Part shown: piece after piece, positions 55,854-64,000 of the stretch | Layout: the number at the start of each line of letters is the position of its first letter | Position numbering within the stretch: the first letter of the stretch is position 1 | Source: Alishewanella jeotgali KCTC 22429 | GTDB taxonomy: Bacteria; Pseudomonadota; Gammaproteobacteria; Enterobacterales; Alteromonadaceae | DNA length: 64,000 bases | Assembly (NCBI RefSeq): GCF_000245735.1 | Contig: NZ_AHTH01000010.1 | Span: forward strand, 88,247-152,246 | Direction of reading: 5' to 3' | The notes under the pieces: model-generated | What the model was told of the DNA's origin: nothing | The model's input: only the letters and a program-made list of their open reading frames with translations | Databases searched by the model: none | Made by a program: the position numbers and the translations under genes

Positions 55854-57191
55854 ATGCAAAACCCGGATATTTATACGGTATCACGCCTGAATTCTGAAGT
55901 ACGACTGACGCTGGAGTTGCAGTTTCAGCAGCTATGGCTGGTTGGCGAAGTGTCAAACTTTGTCGCAGCCGCTTCCGGCCATTGGTATTTTAGCCTCAAA
56001 GATCAGGCGGCACAGGTTAAGGTAGCGATGTTTAAGCAAGCCAACCGCTATGCCACTGTCAGGCCGCAAAATGGCCAGCAAGTGCTGATCCGGGCCCGGA
56101 TTAGTGTTTATGAGCCGCGTGGTGAATATCAGTTGCTGGCCGAATTTATTGAGCCGGCCGGTGCTGGCTTGTTAAAACAACAGTTTGAGCAACTTAAAGC
56201 CAAACTGGCAGCCGAGGGCTTATTTGCCCCTGAACGGAAAAGGCCGTTACCTGCTAATCCGCGGCGTGTGGGGGTCATTACCTCGCCTACCGGTGCCGCC
56301 GTTCGCGATATTATTACCGTGCTGGCGCGCCGGGCGCCGGGCATTGAGCTGATTATTTATCCGTGTCAGGTGCAGGGGGAAACCGCCGCTGCTCAACTTC
56401 GAAATATGCTCAGCAGCGCGATAAGACGCAACGAAGTCGATGTCTTGATTATCGGCCGTGGCGGTGGTTCGATTGAAGATCTCTGGTGTTTTAATGATGA
56501 AGCCCTGGCCCGTGCCGTGGCCGAGTGTCCGATCCCGATTGTCAGTGCGGTGGGCCATGAAATTGATTTTGCGCTAACCGATTTTGTTGCCGATGTGCGG
56601 GCCGCCACGCCATCGGCCGCGGCAGAGCTGGTATCACCGGACCAAAGCCAGTATCTGACGGCGTTAACACAGCTGCAGCAACGCCTTAGCCGTGCTGTAC
56701 GCCGGCAACTGGCGCAGCAGCAACCACGTTTAATGCAACTGCAACAACGGCTGCAGCAACTGCATCCACAGCGGCGGCTGGAGCAACAGCAGCAGCGGCT
56801 GGATGAATTGCAGCTGCGTTTGCAACGGCGGATGCAGCAACACCTGCAAACCGCGCGGCGGCAACACAGTTATTTACAACAAAGCTTGCAGCACTTATCG
56901 CCGGCCAAGGCCATTAAGCAGCAGCAACTGCAGCTACAGCAGCTGGCAAAGCGTTTACAGCAGGCGCAGTTGCAGCAACTAAAACAGCATAAATTCAATT
57001 TAATACAACTGAGTAAACAACTGCATACGGTCAGCCCTCTGGCTACTTTAGCTCGGGGCTATAGTATCGCCTTTGATGCTCAGCAACAGGTAGTTACTCG
57101 TAACTCGCAGTTAGCGCCTGGTGATAAAGTCACGGTTAAGCTGGCCGAAGGGGCCTTTGAAGCTGAGGTGAAAAAACTTACCACACAATAA
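55854..57191 (+). CDS. xseA: Exodeoxyribonuclease VII large subunit
   Basis: Large catalytic subunit of the ssDNA exonuclease ExoVII. It has 445 residues. The N-terminal OB fold (LWLVGEVSNFVAAASGHWYFSLKD) is followed by the catalytic domain: VGVITSPTGAAVRDI, IIGRGGGSIEDLWCFNDE and SAVGHEIDFALTDFVADVRAATPSAAAE (in part). The C-terminal ~190 residues are an unusually Gln-rich coiled coil (many LQQ repeats), ending with the conserved LARGYSIAF. The Gln content is higher than in E. coli but the domain order is normal. Confidence 0.96.
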   Translation: MQNPDIYTVSRLNSEVRLTLELQFQQLWLVGEVSNFVAAASGHWYFSLKDQAAQVKVAMFKQANRYATVRPQNGQQVLIRARISVYEPRGEYQLLAEFIEPAGAGLLKQQFEQLKAKLAAEGLFAPERKRPLPANPRRVGVITSPTGAAVRDIITVLARRAPGIELIIYPCQVQGETAAAQLRNMLSSAIRRNEVDVLIIGRGGGSIEDLWCFNDEALARAVAECPIPIVSAVGHEIDFALTDFVADVRAATPSAAAELVSPDQSQYLTALTQLQQRLSRAVRRQLAQQQPRLMQLQQRLQQLHPQRRLEQQQQRLDELQLRLQRRMQQHLQTARRQHSYLQQSLQHLSPAKAIKQQQLQLQQLAKRLQQAQLQQLKQHKFNLIQLSKQLHTVSPLATLARGYSIAFDAQQQVVTRNSQLAPGDKVTVKLAEGAFEAEVKKLTTQ

Positions 57192-57220
57192 CCATAGCTA
57201 ATAACAGTGCTGGCAACATT

Positions 57221-57249
57221 GGACACAGCTGCATTTGCAGCCTGTGTCC
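57221..57249. terminator. Hairpin between convergent xseA and the dehydrogenase gene
   Basis: GGACACAG-CTGC / GCAG-C-CTGTGTCC is a 12-bp stem with one bulged base and an ATTT loop. Neither side has a T run. Confidence 0.45.
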
Positions 57250-57264
57250 GCAGCGCTTATTTGC

Positions 57265-58314
57265 TTAGTTCGGGTTGAGGGAGGCCATATCAATTACAAA
57301 ACGACGCGCTAAGTCGCCTTCTTTTAATCGACTAAAGGCCTCATTGATCTGGTCCATGCGAATCATCTCGCAATCAGGATAAACATCATGCTCGGCACAG
57401 AAGTTCAAAACTTCCTGTGTTTCAGCAATACCACCAATTAATGATCCTGCAATTCGCCGCCGCCCCATAATTAACGGAATGGTCATCAGCTCATTTAGCG
57501 GACCAACCTGCCCGACGATCACCAGAGTGCCATCAACATCCAGCAGCGGTGTATAAATACTTACATCATGTTTGACTGGTACTGTATCAATAATTAAATC
57601 AAAGGCGCTAGCGGCAGCTTTCATCGCTGCAGTATCAGATGAAATCAGCATGGCTTTCGCACCCATAGCGATGGCTTGTGCTTTTTTCTGATCTGAGCGG
57701 CTAATGACGGTTACCTCAGCACCCATCGCATGAGCCAATTTCACCGCCATATGCCCCAGGCCCCCTAACCCAACTACCCCAACCCGGCTGCCGCGGCCGA
57801 CCTGCCAGGTACGAAGTGGCGAATAGGTGGTGATACCAGCACAGAGAATAGAGGCGGCCTTTGCCAGATCCATGTTTTCCGGAATTCGCAGCACAAACTC
57901 TTCCCGCACGACGATGTGCTTAGAGTAGCCACCCTGAGTAATAACACCATCAACACGATCCGGCGCGCCATAGGTCGGGGTGATACCGGTACGACAATAT
58001 TGTTCCGCATGCTTTTCGCACTGATCACACTGCTGGCAGCTATCAACCAAACAGCCAACCGCCACCCGGTCTCCCTCTTTATAATGTACTACCGCAGATC
58101 CGACAGCCTGCACTCTGCCCACAATCTCATGTCCAGGGATTAACGGATACGGCTGTGGCCCCCAATCGCCATTTACAGTATGTAAATCTGAGTGACAGAC
58201 ACCACAAAATAAAATCTCAATGGCGACATCATTAGGCCGCAAGGCCCGCCGCTCAAAATGATAAGGGGCCATAACTGCATCAGTAGAAAAAGCTGCATAA
58301 CCAATTGTTTTCAT
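57265..58314 (-). CDS. yahK: Zinc-dependent NAD(P) alcohol dehydrogenase, YahK/Ahr-like aldehyde reductase
   Basis: A 349-residue medium-chain dehydrogenase. Catalytic zinc ligands lie in CGVCHSDLH and PGHEIVGRV, and the structural zinc cysteines in VDSCQQCDQCEKHAEQYC. The Rossmann motif is VGVVGLGGLGHMAVKLAHAMGAEV (in part), followed by SRSDQKK, which suggests NADPH. ILCAGITTYSPLRTWQ and GSLIGGIAETQEVLNFCAEH match YahK/Ahr closely. These enzymes reduce a broad range of aldehydes. The 281-base gap upstream (58315-58595) holds no gene; TATACT at 58494-58499 could be a -10 element for the next gene. Confidence 0.92.
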   Translation of the reverse strand: MKTIGYAAFSTDAVMAPYHFERRALRPNDVAIEILFCGVCHSDLHTVNGDWGPQPYPLIPGHEIVGRVQAVGSAVVHYKEGDRVAVGCLVDSCQQCDQCEKHAEQYCRTGITPTYGAPDRVDGVITQGGYSKHIVVREEFVLRIPENMDLAKAASILCAGITTYSPLRTWQVGRGSRVGVVGLGGLGHMAVKLAHAMGAEVTVISRSDQKKAQAIAMGAKAMLISSDTAAMKAAASAFDLIIDTVPVKHDVSIYTPLLDVDGTLVIVGQVGPLNELMTIPLIMGRRRIAGSLIGGIAETQEVLNFCAEHDVYPDCEMIRMDQINEAFSRLKEGDLARRFVIDMASLNPN

Positions 58315-58595
58315 GTGATTTCATCCCAAGATTAGTTTAGATACTGCAGCATTAGCACTTTGCTTTTGCTCATCGCGCGAGTGCGGTGTTAGGTTGAAGA
58401 ATAGAGGCCATACTATCAAACAGCAAGCTAACAGCGGCGCTGTTACTAAAATAACGACCCAGAATGTGCATGCCCGCTCTACGGTTTTAACGTTATACTG
58501 CGTTTATTAAAAAGCTGGGCGCCAGCTCAACCTCAGGGTAATGGTGGTAATGAGTATCACCCCAACCTGTTAAGTGACTATACGAGAACCCCAAA

Positions 58596-59240
58596 ATGGT
58601 TAATCTAAAAATTGATCTTGTCTCCGATATCGCCTGCCCCTGGTGCGCTGTGGGTTATGCCCGCTTAGAGCGCGCTTTGGCCAGTCTGCCTGAACTTAAG
58701 ATTGAACTGGAATGGCATGCCTTTGAGCTCAATCCTGATAAAAACGCGCCGCAAGAGCCGATCCTGCCAGCGCTAAGCCGTAAATACGGTAAATCCGAAG
58801 CCGAGATGCGGCAAAGTCAGGCTTACATTATGGAAGTCGCGGCAGAGCTTGGCTTAAATTTCAGCAAGATGCAGCAGCGCTTTACCTGCAATACCTTTGA
58901 TGCACACCGGCTGGTGAAATGGGCAGAGACGCAAGGCCAGGCGACGGCAATGAAAATGGCATTATTCACCGCCTATTTTGGTGAGGCTGCCGATGTCTCC
59001 AGGCATCAGGTGCTGCTCGACTGTGTGGCTAAACTGGGGTTAGATGTGACAACGGCAGCGCAAATTCTGGCCTCAGATGCTTACAGCGAGCAGGTACAAC
59101 AGGATATCGCCCGCTATTAGCATGCTGGCATTTCTTCCGTGCCGGCCTTTATTATCAATAATAAATACCTGATTTCCGGCGCCCAGGAGCCGCAACAACT
59201 GGCGGCAGCGCTGCGGCAAATTGCAGCCGAAACTCACTAA
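58596..59240 (+). pseudogene. DsbA-family (FrnE-like) oxidoreductase broken by an in-frame amber codon
   Basis: The frame encodes a thioredoxin-fold protein of the FrnE type: DIACPWCAVGYARLERAL has the CPWC active site, and FNPDKNAPQEP-like and FTCNTFDAHRLVKWAE segments follow. Codon 175 is TAG (59118-59120). The same frame then continues 39 codons, HAGISSVPAFIINNKYLISGAQE..., to TAA at 59238-59240. That tail is the conserved FrnE C-terminus with the cis-Pro loop (SVPAF). A single C-to-T change from CAG (Gln) would explain it. The 174-residue product lacks the cis-Pro strand and is probably inactive unless the amber codon is suppressed. A sequencing error is possible. Confidence 0.88.
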
Positions 59241-59247
59241 TCAGTGT

Positions 59248-59856
59248 ATGCCTGTTAACACCATTACTTTAAACCAACAACGCCAACCCTTAGATCATCT
59301 GAATACGGTATGGCTGTTCGGTTATGGTTCTTTAATCTATAAAGCGGATTTTCCCTATCTCGCTAGCCGGCCGGCCTGTATTTATGGCTGGCAGCGCCGC
59401 TTCTGGCAAGGTTCGCACGATCACCGTGGTACGCCAGAGGCACCGGGCCGGGTTGTTACCCTGGTGGAAGCGGCCGCTAAGCGCTGTGTCGGTATGGCGT
59501 ATCAGGTAACACCGGATACCTTTGCCCATTTAGATCAGCGTGAGAAAAACGGCTATCTGCGCTTTTTTACCGAACTGCACTGGCTGGATAACGCAGGTCC
59601 CCACTCCACAGCGGATAGCTCAGGCATCGAGCAAGGCGTGGTCTATATTGCCAATCCGGATAATGCCGCCTATTTGGGGCCGGCACCGGAAGCCGATATT
59701 GCCAGACAGATTGCCGAAAGCCGTGGCCCGAGCGGCCCGAATAGCGAGTATTTGCTGCAGCTGGCACAGGCACTGCGCCAGCTTAACGAACAGGATGAAC
59801 ATGTGTTTAAGCTGGAGCAGCTGCTGTTAGATTTACCGCAGCAGCCAATAGCTTAA
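59248..59856 (+). CDS. ChaC-like gamma-glutamylcyclotransferase
   Basis: A 202-residue enzyme of the ChaC group, which splits glutathione into 5-oxoproline and Cys-Gly. WLFGYGSLIYKADFPY is the nucleotide-like YGSL binding loop, GWQRRFWQGSHDHRGTPEAPGRVVTL matches ChaC, and the catalytic Glu is in HLDQREKNGYLR. I start at ATG 59248, 7 bases after the end of the interrupted DsbA-family frame; a TTG further up is less likely. It may be coupled to that frame. Its stop overlaps that of the convergent DUF4824 gene. Confidence 0.9.
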   Translation: MPVNTITLNQQRQPLDHLNTVWLFGYGSLIYKADFPYLASRPACIYGWQRRFWQGSHDHRGTPEAPGRVVTLVEAAAKRCVGMAYQVTPDTFAHLDQREKNGYLRFFTELHWLDNAGPHSTADSSGIEQGVVYIANPDNAAYLGPAPEADIARQIAESRGPSGPNSEYLLQLAQALRQLNEQDEHVFKLEQLLLDLPQQPIA

Positions 59857-60749
59857 GGCTCAGTCCCGCTGAGCGTCAGCGCACTTAGCCAGGGCTCGGC
59901 ATAACGGCCATAGCGCAGCTGAGCCTGAAAGCGGATTTTATGTTGACGATTGGCATCCCGTGGCAAGTGTTGCGCATAAGGCTTAGCCACATATAACGAC
60001 TCCACCGCCAAGCGGTTTACCATTACCTCGGGCTGTTTTGCTGTTTTATCGTCCTGACACCAGGTATAGCTAAGCTGAATATCTGCAGGCACTAGCAATA
60101 GCTGACCGGCTGTCGGCCCACTATGTTTTGCCAGTGTTTGCTGTAATAAGTTGCGATCTGCGGCGGCATCAATCACAAAGAGGCGGGTTGCCTCCTCGCG
60201 GGCAACCCGCCATTGTTCTTCGGCACGTTGCTGCTGTTCCTGCCGGCGTTTTGCTGCTGCCTGCAGCCTGTCCTGTGCCATGCCAGCATTTAACTCCGCA
60301 GCCGCTTCTGCTGCCAGCCGTTGTTGTATCACAGCATAATGTTGTTCCGCTTGTTTCAGGTAGTCCTGATAACTCTGACCATTAAACTCCAGCAACACCC
60401 AGCCTGAACGCTGTTGCCGCTGATAGCCATCTGTGCAGCTACCGAATCGAAAACTGGCAAACTGCGGCTGCTGCAACCTTAGGATACGTTGTTGCTGTCG
60501 AGACAAATATTGCCAATCATCCTCGCTTGACGTTAACCAGGGCGTGGTCCAGGCTAGATTTAGGCGTAATGATGAATCTTCTTTGGCCATACCCCAGTGA
60601 TATGGCATGTCAAGCTCCCGCTCACTCAGCGTCAGCTCAGCCACAACCAAACTGCGGTTTAGCCAGACTTTGCCAAGGATAAAGGCGTTGACGCCCAGTA
60701 CGGTTATCACAGCCAACAGTAACAGCTTTTTTGCCACAGGCTTAAACAT
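59853..60749 (-). CDS. DUF4824-family protein
   Basis: A 298-residue protein of unknown function with one N-terminal membrane anchor (KKLLLLAVITVLGVNAFIL). The rest is extracytoplasmic by prediction: LTLSERELDMPYHWGMAKEDSSLRLNLAW is the family marker, then a Gln/Arg/Ala-rich helix in the middle. I start at Met5 (60749), with GAGGTGG just upstream. It overlaps the end of the truncated DUF2157 gene by 8 bases. DUF4824 and DUF2157 genes are often found together; the function is not known. Confidence 0.82.
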   Translation of the reverse strand: MFKPVAKKLLLLAVITVLGVNAFILGKVWLNRSLVVAELTLSERELDMPYHWGMAKEDSSLRLNLAWTTPWLTSSEDDWQYLSRQQQRILRLQQPQFASFRFGSCTDGYQRQQRSGWVLLEFNGQSYQDYLKQAEQHYAVIQQRLAAEAAAELNAGMAQDRLQAAAKRRQEQQQRAEEQWRVAREEATRLFVIDAAADRNLLQQTLAKHSGPTAGQLLLVPADIQLSYTWCQDDKTAKQPEVMVNRLAVESLYVAKPYAQHLPRDANRQHKIRFQAQLRYGRYAEPWLSALTLSGTEP

Positions 60750-61575
60750 TGGCCACCTCATCTGGCTTGGCTGCGGTTTGAACCACCAGCCGTAACCGGT
60801 TAAAGATTAACAGTGCCAGAATGGCCGTCAGCCCCAACAGGAAAAAGAACAGGTACTTCGGTAACCAGTCCCACCACCAGTCAAAAAACTTGGTATACAG
60901 GAACAACGCAAAGAACACATTACCGGTGAGCATTAACTTTGCCGCCTGTTGCCGGATACCGTACAGCACCAGCAAGGCGCTACAGACAAAACCCAGCACC
61001 TGATACAGCCCTTCAATGACGCTATGCGACCAGGGTAAATAACTGACACTGCCCCAGTTCGCCAGGATCAGTATCGCGATAAAGAACACTACCGCCGCGA
61101 GGATCTGATAAATGGCAGCAAAACCATCGTAGTGCTGCTGCTTAAATTTAAGGGGTAACAAAAAGAACAACAGGCTGGTTAACAGAAAATGTTCCGGATA
61201 TTCGCCGGTCGACACCCAGTAACTGCCCATCCAGCTGCCAAAGCGGGCGCCAAGAAAAATATAACTACAGAGCATACCCACAGCTAACAGTAACCGCAGG
61301 TTCAGTAAATACGCCAGCGTAAAGGCATAGAGCGCAAAGACAGCAAAGGCATTTGGCGATGCCGGCAAATTAAAAATACTGCCCAGCATGACGATATTCA
61401 GCACCCAGGCAGCGAAGGACACCAGAGCAGCCAGCTTGGCATAGTAACCACTGGCATCGATCCGCATGAGCCACCCAACCAGAGCCAGGCTTAACAGCGG
61501 CGCACTGATTAAAAGTCCGACCTGGGCTGCGGTACCAAAGAAACCCCAATACTGATAGAACAGAAAAAACAAACT
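60742..61575 (-). pseudogene. DUF2157-family membrane protein, 5' end removed by IS66
   Basis: About 278 codons of a polytopic membrane protein with eight or more helices (FFLFYQYWGFFGTAAQVGLLISAP, YFFLTSLLFFLLPLKF-like, FFWWWDWLPKYLFFFLLG-like). The frame is open right up to the IS66 end at 61576, and the sequence at the junction is mid-helix, so the original N-terminus must lie on the far side of the element, beyond the window. A TTG at 61572 could start a shortened product. Its partner is the DUF4824 gene downstream. Confidence 0.85.
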
Positions 61576-61616
61576 GTAAGCGTAACAGCAACCACACCTT
61601 GCGGTGTGGCTGCTGA

Positions 61617-63179
61617 TTAGTAAGGTAGGAGTTGTTGTAATTGCTCATGGGTATTGGCTTTGGGCAACTCTGTCAGCAACCGGCATAAGTAATCATAGGG
61701 TTCCAGACCATTGATTTTGGCGGTTTCAACCAGGCTGTATAGTGCCGCACTGGCTTGTGCTCCCGATTTGGTATTGGCAAACAACCATGCCTTGCGACCA
61801 ATCACGAACGGTTTGATGGCGCGCTCAGCGCGATTGTTGTCGATATTCAACCTGCCATCATCCAGATAGCGCATAAGTTTGGACCACTGATTCAGGCTAT
61901 ACGTGATAGCAGCTCCCAGTAAACCTTCTTTCGTGACACTCTCGCTTGATTTATCCAGCCAGCTTTTGAATTGTTCTAACAGTGGCTTGGCTAGCGTTTG
62001 TCTGGCGTCATATTTCTTATCAGGCGGCGCGGTTTTTAATTTACTCTCCAGTGCATAGAGTTTCTGGATATGGTTAAGGGCCACATCCGCCTTACCCGTT
62101 TTGCCTTTGCCCTGCGCTTTTTGTGCTTCAACGAACTTACGTCTGGCATGTGCCCAGCAGCCGACTAAGGTTGCGTGGGTTTTCTCATATCCGGCATAAC
62201 CATCAACCTGCAGATAGCCGGTAAACCCCGTCAGGAAGTCGGTGGGATGTTTACTGCTGCGACTATCCTGATAATCAAACAGCACCAGTTTGGGGCCAGT
62301 GCTTTGCTCTAAGCCACAGCCATATACCCACATATAACAGGTGCTTTTCTCAACGTCTAATACATTAACCGTGGTTTCATCTGCCCATAGCACCGGCTGT
62401 TTCAGAAGCTCGGCTTTCATTAACGCCAGTAGCGGTTTCAGTTTTTCTGCACAGGTTATCAGCCAGCGGCTCATCGTTTGACGGCTAAGCTCAATACCGG
62501 CCTGATTAAACAACTGCTCCTGACGATAAAGCGGCAAGCCATAGTGCATTTTGCTGCTGATGATTTGTGCCAGCAGACTCGGTGTGGCCATGCTTTTCGG
62601 GATAACCGCCGGTGGCACATCGGCAATCTTAATGTCCACCTTCATGCCATTGGTCTCACACTGCCGGCAGCTGTATTTCAGCCGCACGTTTCTCAGCACC
62701 CGGATTTGTGCTGGCACGAACTCGATTTGCTCACTAACTTCTTCACCCATTTTATGCAGCGCATGGCCGCAGCAAGCACAGGTTTTATCGTCAATGTCAT
62801 GGATAACATCAACGCGCGGCAGCTCAGGGGCAATCCTTGGTCGGCGTGGCTTAGCGGCGGGTTTCTCAGCGCTCTCGGTCGTCTGAGTATCTGGCTCTGT
62901 CGCTACTGACTCGTCTTCAATAAGCTGTTCGGCCTCATTTAACACCTCGCCTTCACCTTCATAGGTTTCACTGCTGGGGCTAAATTTCTGGTACTTCTTC
63001 AGGTTGTAACGCTCGAGCAATTGCTGCAACTTGTCCGACAGTTGCTGGTTAACCCGCTCTAATTTGGCGATGCGTTTATCTTTTTGCGCCAGTTTCCGCT
63101 CAAGCTTTTGCGTCTGCTCAAGCAGCATTTTCTTGAGCAGTTCAACATCATCAGGTAAGGATTGAGGTGTCTTTTTCAT
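61617..63179 (-). CDS. tnpC: IS66 transposase TnpC
   Basis: A 520-residue DDE transposase. The N-terminal leucine-rich coiled coil (LLKKMLLEQTQKLERKLAQKDK) is followed by a zinc-finger (CACCGHAL...YSCRQCE). Catalytic residues are expected at D in LWADETTVNVL, D in QVDGYAGYE and E in NNRAERAIKPFVIGRKAW. I start at ATG 63179; the longer open frame upstream runs into the tnpB end. Intact and of normal length. Confidence 0.94.
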   Translation of the reverse strand: MKKTPQSLPDDVELLKKMLLEQTQKLERKLAQKDKRIAKLERVNQQLSDKLQQLLERYNLKKYQKFSPSSETYEGEGEVLNEAEQLIEDESVATEPDTQTTESAEKPAAKPRRPRIAPELPRVDVIHDIDDKTCACCGHALHKMGEEVSEQIEFVPAQIRVLRNVRLKYSCRQCETNGMKVDIKIADVPPAVIPKSMATPSLLAQIISSKMHYGLPLYRQEQLFNQAGIELSRQTMSRWLITCAEKLKPLLALMKAELLKQPVLWADETTVNVLDVEKSTCYMWVYGCGLEQSTGPKLVLFDYQDSRSSKHPTDFLTGFTGYLQVDGYAGYEKTHATLVGCWAHARRKFVEAQKAQGKGKTGKADVALNHIQKLYALESKLKTAPPDKKYDARQTLAKPLLEQFKSWLDKSSESVTKEGLLGAAITYSLNQWSKLMRYLDDGRLNIDNNRAERAIKPFVIGRKAWLFANTKSGAQASAALYSLVETAKINGLEPYDYLCRLLTELPKANTHEQLQQLLPY

Positions 63180-63271
63180 GGCCGCTATTGTAACGGCCAA
63201 TCGGGCTAAGTGCTTGGTAAGATTTAGATTGTTTTGGATGCGATCTACAGGATTTATAGCCGATCGGCATA

Positions 63272-63628
63272 TCAACCGACGCTTTGGTAATGCAGTGGCT
63301 GATGTGCGGTGATTTTTTGAATATCGACACCTTGCAACAGCCAATGCCACTGCTGCTCGCTAATGGCTAACACTTTACCTGGCATTTGCCGTGGCCAGCG
63401 AAACTTGTCTTTTTCAAGCCGTTTGTACCACAGGCAAAAGCCGGTGCTATCCCAGTACAGCACTTTTAACCGGGTGCGCTGCTGATTACAGAACACAAAC
63501 AGCGCGCCACTAAAGGGCGAGAGCTGCATCTCTTGCTCGACCAGCAACGATAAGCCATTAATGGATTTACGAAAGTCGACTGGCTGTTTATGCAAATAGA
63601 CCTGGGGCACATCGAGGAACATTTTCAT
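63272..63628 (-). CDS. tnpB: IS66 accessory protein TnpB
   Basis: A 118-residue protein of the IS66 Orf2 type. VYLHKQPVDFRKSINGLSLLVEQEM, FVFCNQQRTRLKVLYWDSTGFCLWYKRLEKDKFRWP (in parts) are the family signature. I start at ATG 63628, next to the stop of tnpA; an ATG two codons later is an alternative. It is needed with TnpC for transposition in this family; its biochemical role is not settled. Confidence 0.93.
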   Translation of the reverse strand: MKMFLDVPQVYLHKQPVDFRKSINGLSLLVEQEMQLSPFSGALFVFCNQQRTRLKVLYWDSTGFCLWYKRLEKDKFRWPRQMPGKVLAISEQQWHWLLQGVDIQKITAHQPLHYQSVG

Positions 63629-63630
63629 AG

Positions 63631-63916
63631 TTAAAGCGCTCTGAGCAAGGCAGCTAACCACAGCGCATCGGTGCCGGCTGGAAACTGCAATTCCACATCA
63701 CGCTTGCGTAGTAAAATGGATTGATTCAGCTGCAAGCCCTGTGGCGTCAGCTCAATAAAGCCGCCGTCATTATCCTGAAGCGCCAACAATTGTCGCTTGC
63801 GATAACTAAAATACGTAGGAATGATGCCCTGGCGTTTTGCAAATTCAGTTTGGGTGAGACCACCTTTGGGCTTGCTCGGCAAATAAAGCCAACCATTGTT
63901 CTTTGGTGCGGTGCAT
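63631..63916 (-). pseudogene. tnpA: IS66 TnpA, frameshifted
   Basis: From ATG 63916 the frame reads MHRTKEQWLALFAEQAQ, a typical TnpA start, then RWSHPN and a stop. One base further along, a second frame continues GGLTQTEFAKRQGIIPTYFSYRKRQLL, the normal TnpA helix-turn-helix, to the stop at 63631. Joining them needs one base removed near 63861-63867 (an extra G in AAAGGTGG). Whether this is a mutation, a sequencing error or a programmed shift cannot be told here. A TTG at 63882 could start a short product. Confidence 0.82.
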
Positions 63917-64000
63917 GATGATTACCCTGACAGTTGATAGTGGCAGTCAGGGTAAAGTTGATCAGTTAGGATTGGAATGTGTGGTTGGCGTTACGCTTAC

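Larger units (their letters stand above)
61576..64000 (-). mobile_element. Full-length IS66-family element, 2425 bp, ending at the window edge
   Basis: The ends are inverted repeats: left GTAAGCGTAACAGCAACCAC, and right read inward GTAAGCGTAACGCCAACCAC, 18 of 20 identical and starting GTAAGCG as is usual for IS66. It holds tnpA, tnpB and tnpC in the usual order on the minus strand. The left flank is AACAAACT; an 8-bp duplicate would be expected just after position 64000, outside the window. Its insertion cuts the DUF2157 gene. The tnpA gene carries a frameshift. Confidence 0.93.

Noticed and set aside
59118..59120. Selenocysteine or pyrrolysine codon in the DsbA-family gene
   Set aside because: Selenocysteine uses TGA, not TAG. 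Pyrrolysine is not expected in this group and the position is not an active-site residue.

Overview
The window is bacterial chromosome from a gammaproteobacterium. Gene orders ileS-ribF-murJ / rpsT and fldB / xerD-dsbC-recJ-prfB-lysS, together with PurL, SmrA, TrmN6-SrmB, GuaAB and XseA, fit the Alteromonadales/Chromatiaceae side of the class (Rheinheimera, Arsukibacterium or Alishewanella-like). That genus-level guess is inference from gene content and protein style, not from a database search.

Layout. 1-5.05 kb is a housekeeping block: partial ileS, ribF and murJ on the minus strand, and rpsT (TTG start) on the plus strand. A complete IS1182-family element (5091-6696) sits inside the rpsT terminator and duplicates its 20-bp palindrome. 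6.8-20.2 kb carries a HlyU/BigR-like thiol regulator, a lone receiver-domain protein, a secreted M28 peptidase, SmrA, a GhrA-type reductase, an OlsF-like fused acyltransferase for ornithine lipids, a DUF3300 lipoprotein, OmpW, an operon of a CoA-transferase fused to a GNAT domain plus a histone-deacetylase-like enzyme, and a membrane diguanylate cyclase. 20.3-28.8 kb holds purL, mltF, tadA, two small envelope proteins (one PspB-like) and a PadR/HAAS membrane pair.

28.9-35 kb is accessory: a Xre/RES and a Phd/RelE toxin-antitoxin pair, MipA-type outer membrane protein, an orphan lipoprotein, CreA, a nitroreductase and a dienelactone hydrolase. 35.1-36.5 kb carries a PA2778/PA2779-type pair (C39-like peptidase and a short membrane protein with a GG motif). 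36.7-48 kb is again core: lysS, prfB (with its programmed frameshift), recJ, dsbC, xerD, fldB, an alpha/beta hydrolase, trmN6, srmB and an LD-carboxypeptidase. 48-52.5 kb is a second accessory stretch with HicAB, YefM-YoeB, two AT-rich orphan genes and many palindromic repeats, ending in a four-unit tandem array. 52.5-57.2 kb is guaA, guaB and xseA. 57.3-61.6 kb has a YahK-type dehydrogenase, a DsbA-family gene broken by an in-frame amber codon, a ChaC-like cyclotransferase, and a DUF4824/DUF2157 pair whose second gene is cut by an IS66 element. That element runs from 61576 to exactly the last base of the window.

Themes. A REP-like 29-31 nt hairpin (CTCCGGTA...TACCGGAG) occurs about ten times, only in the two accessory stretches. 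Four toxin-antitoxin modules lie in the same stretches. The most promising under-described units are the GNAT-CoA-transferase/deacetylase operon, the C39-peptidase/GG-protein pair, and the repeat family with its tandem array.
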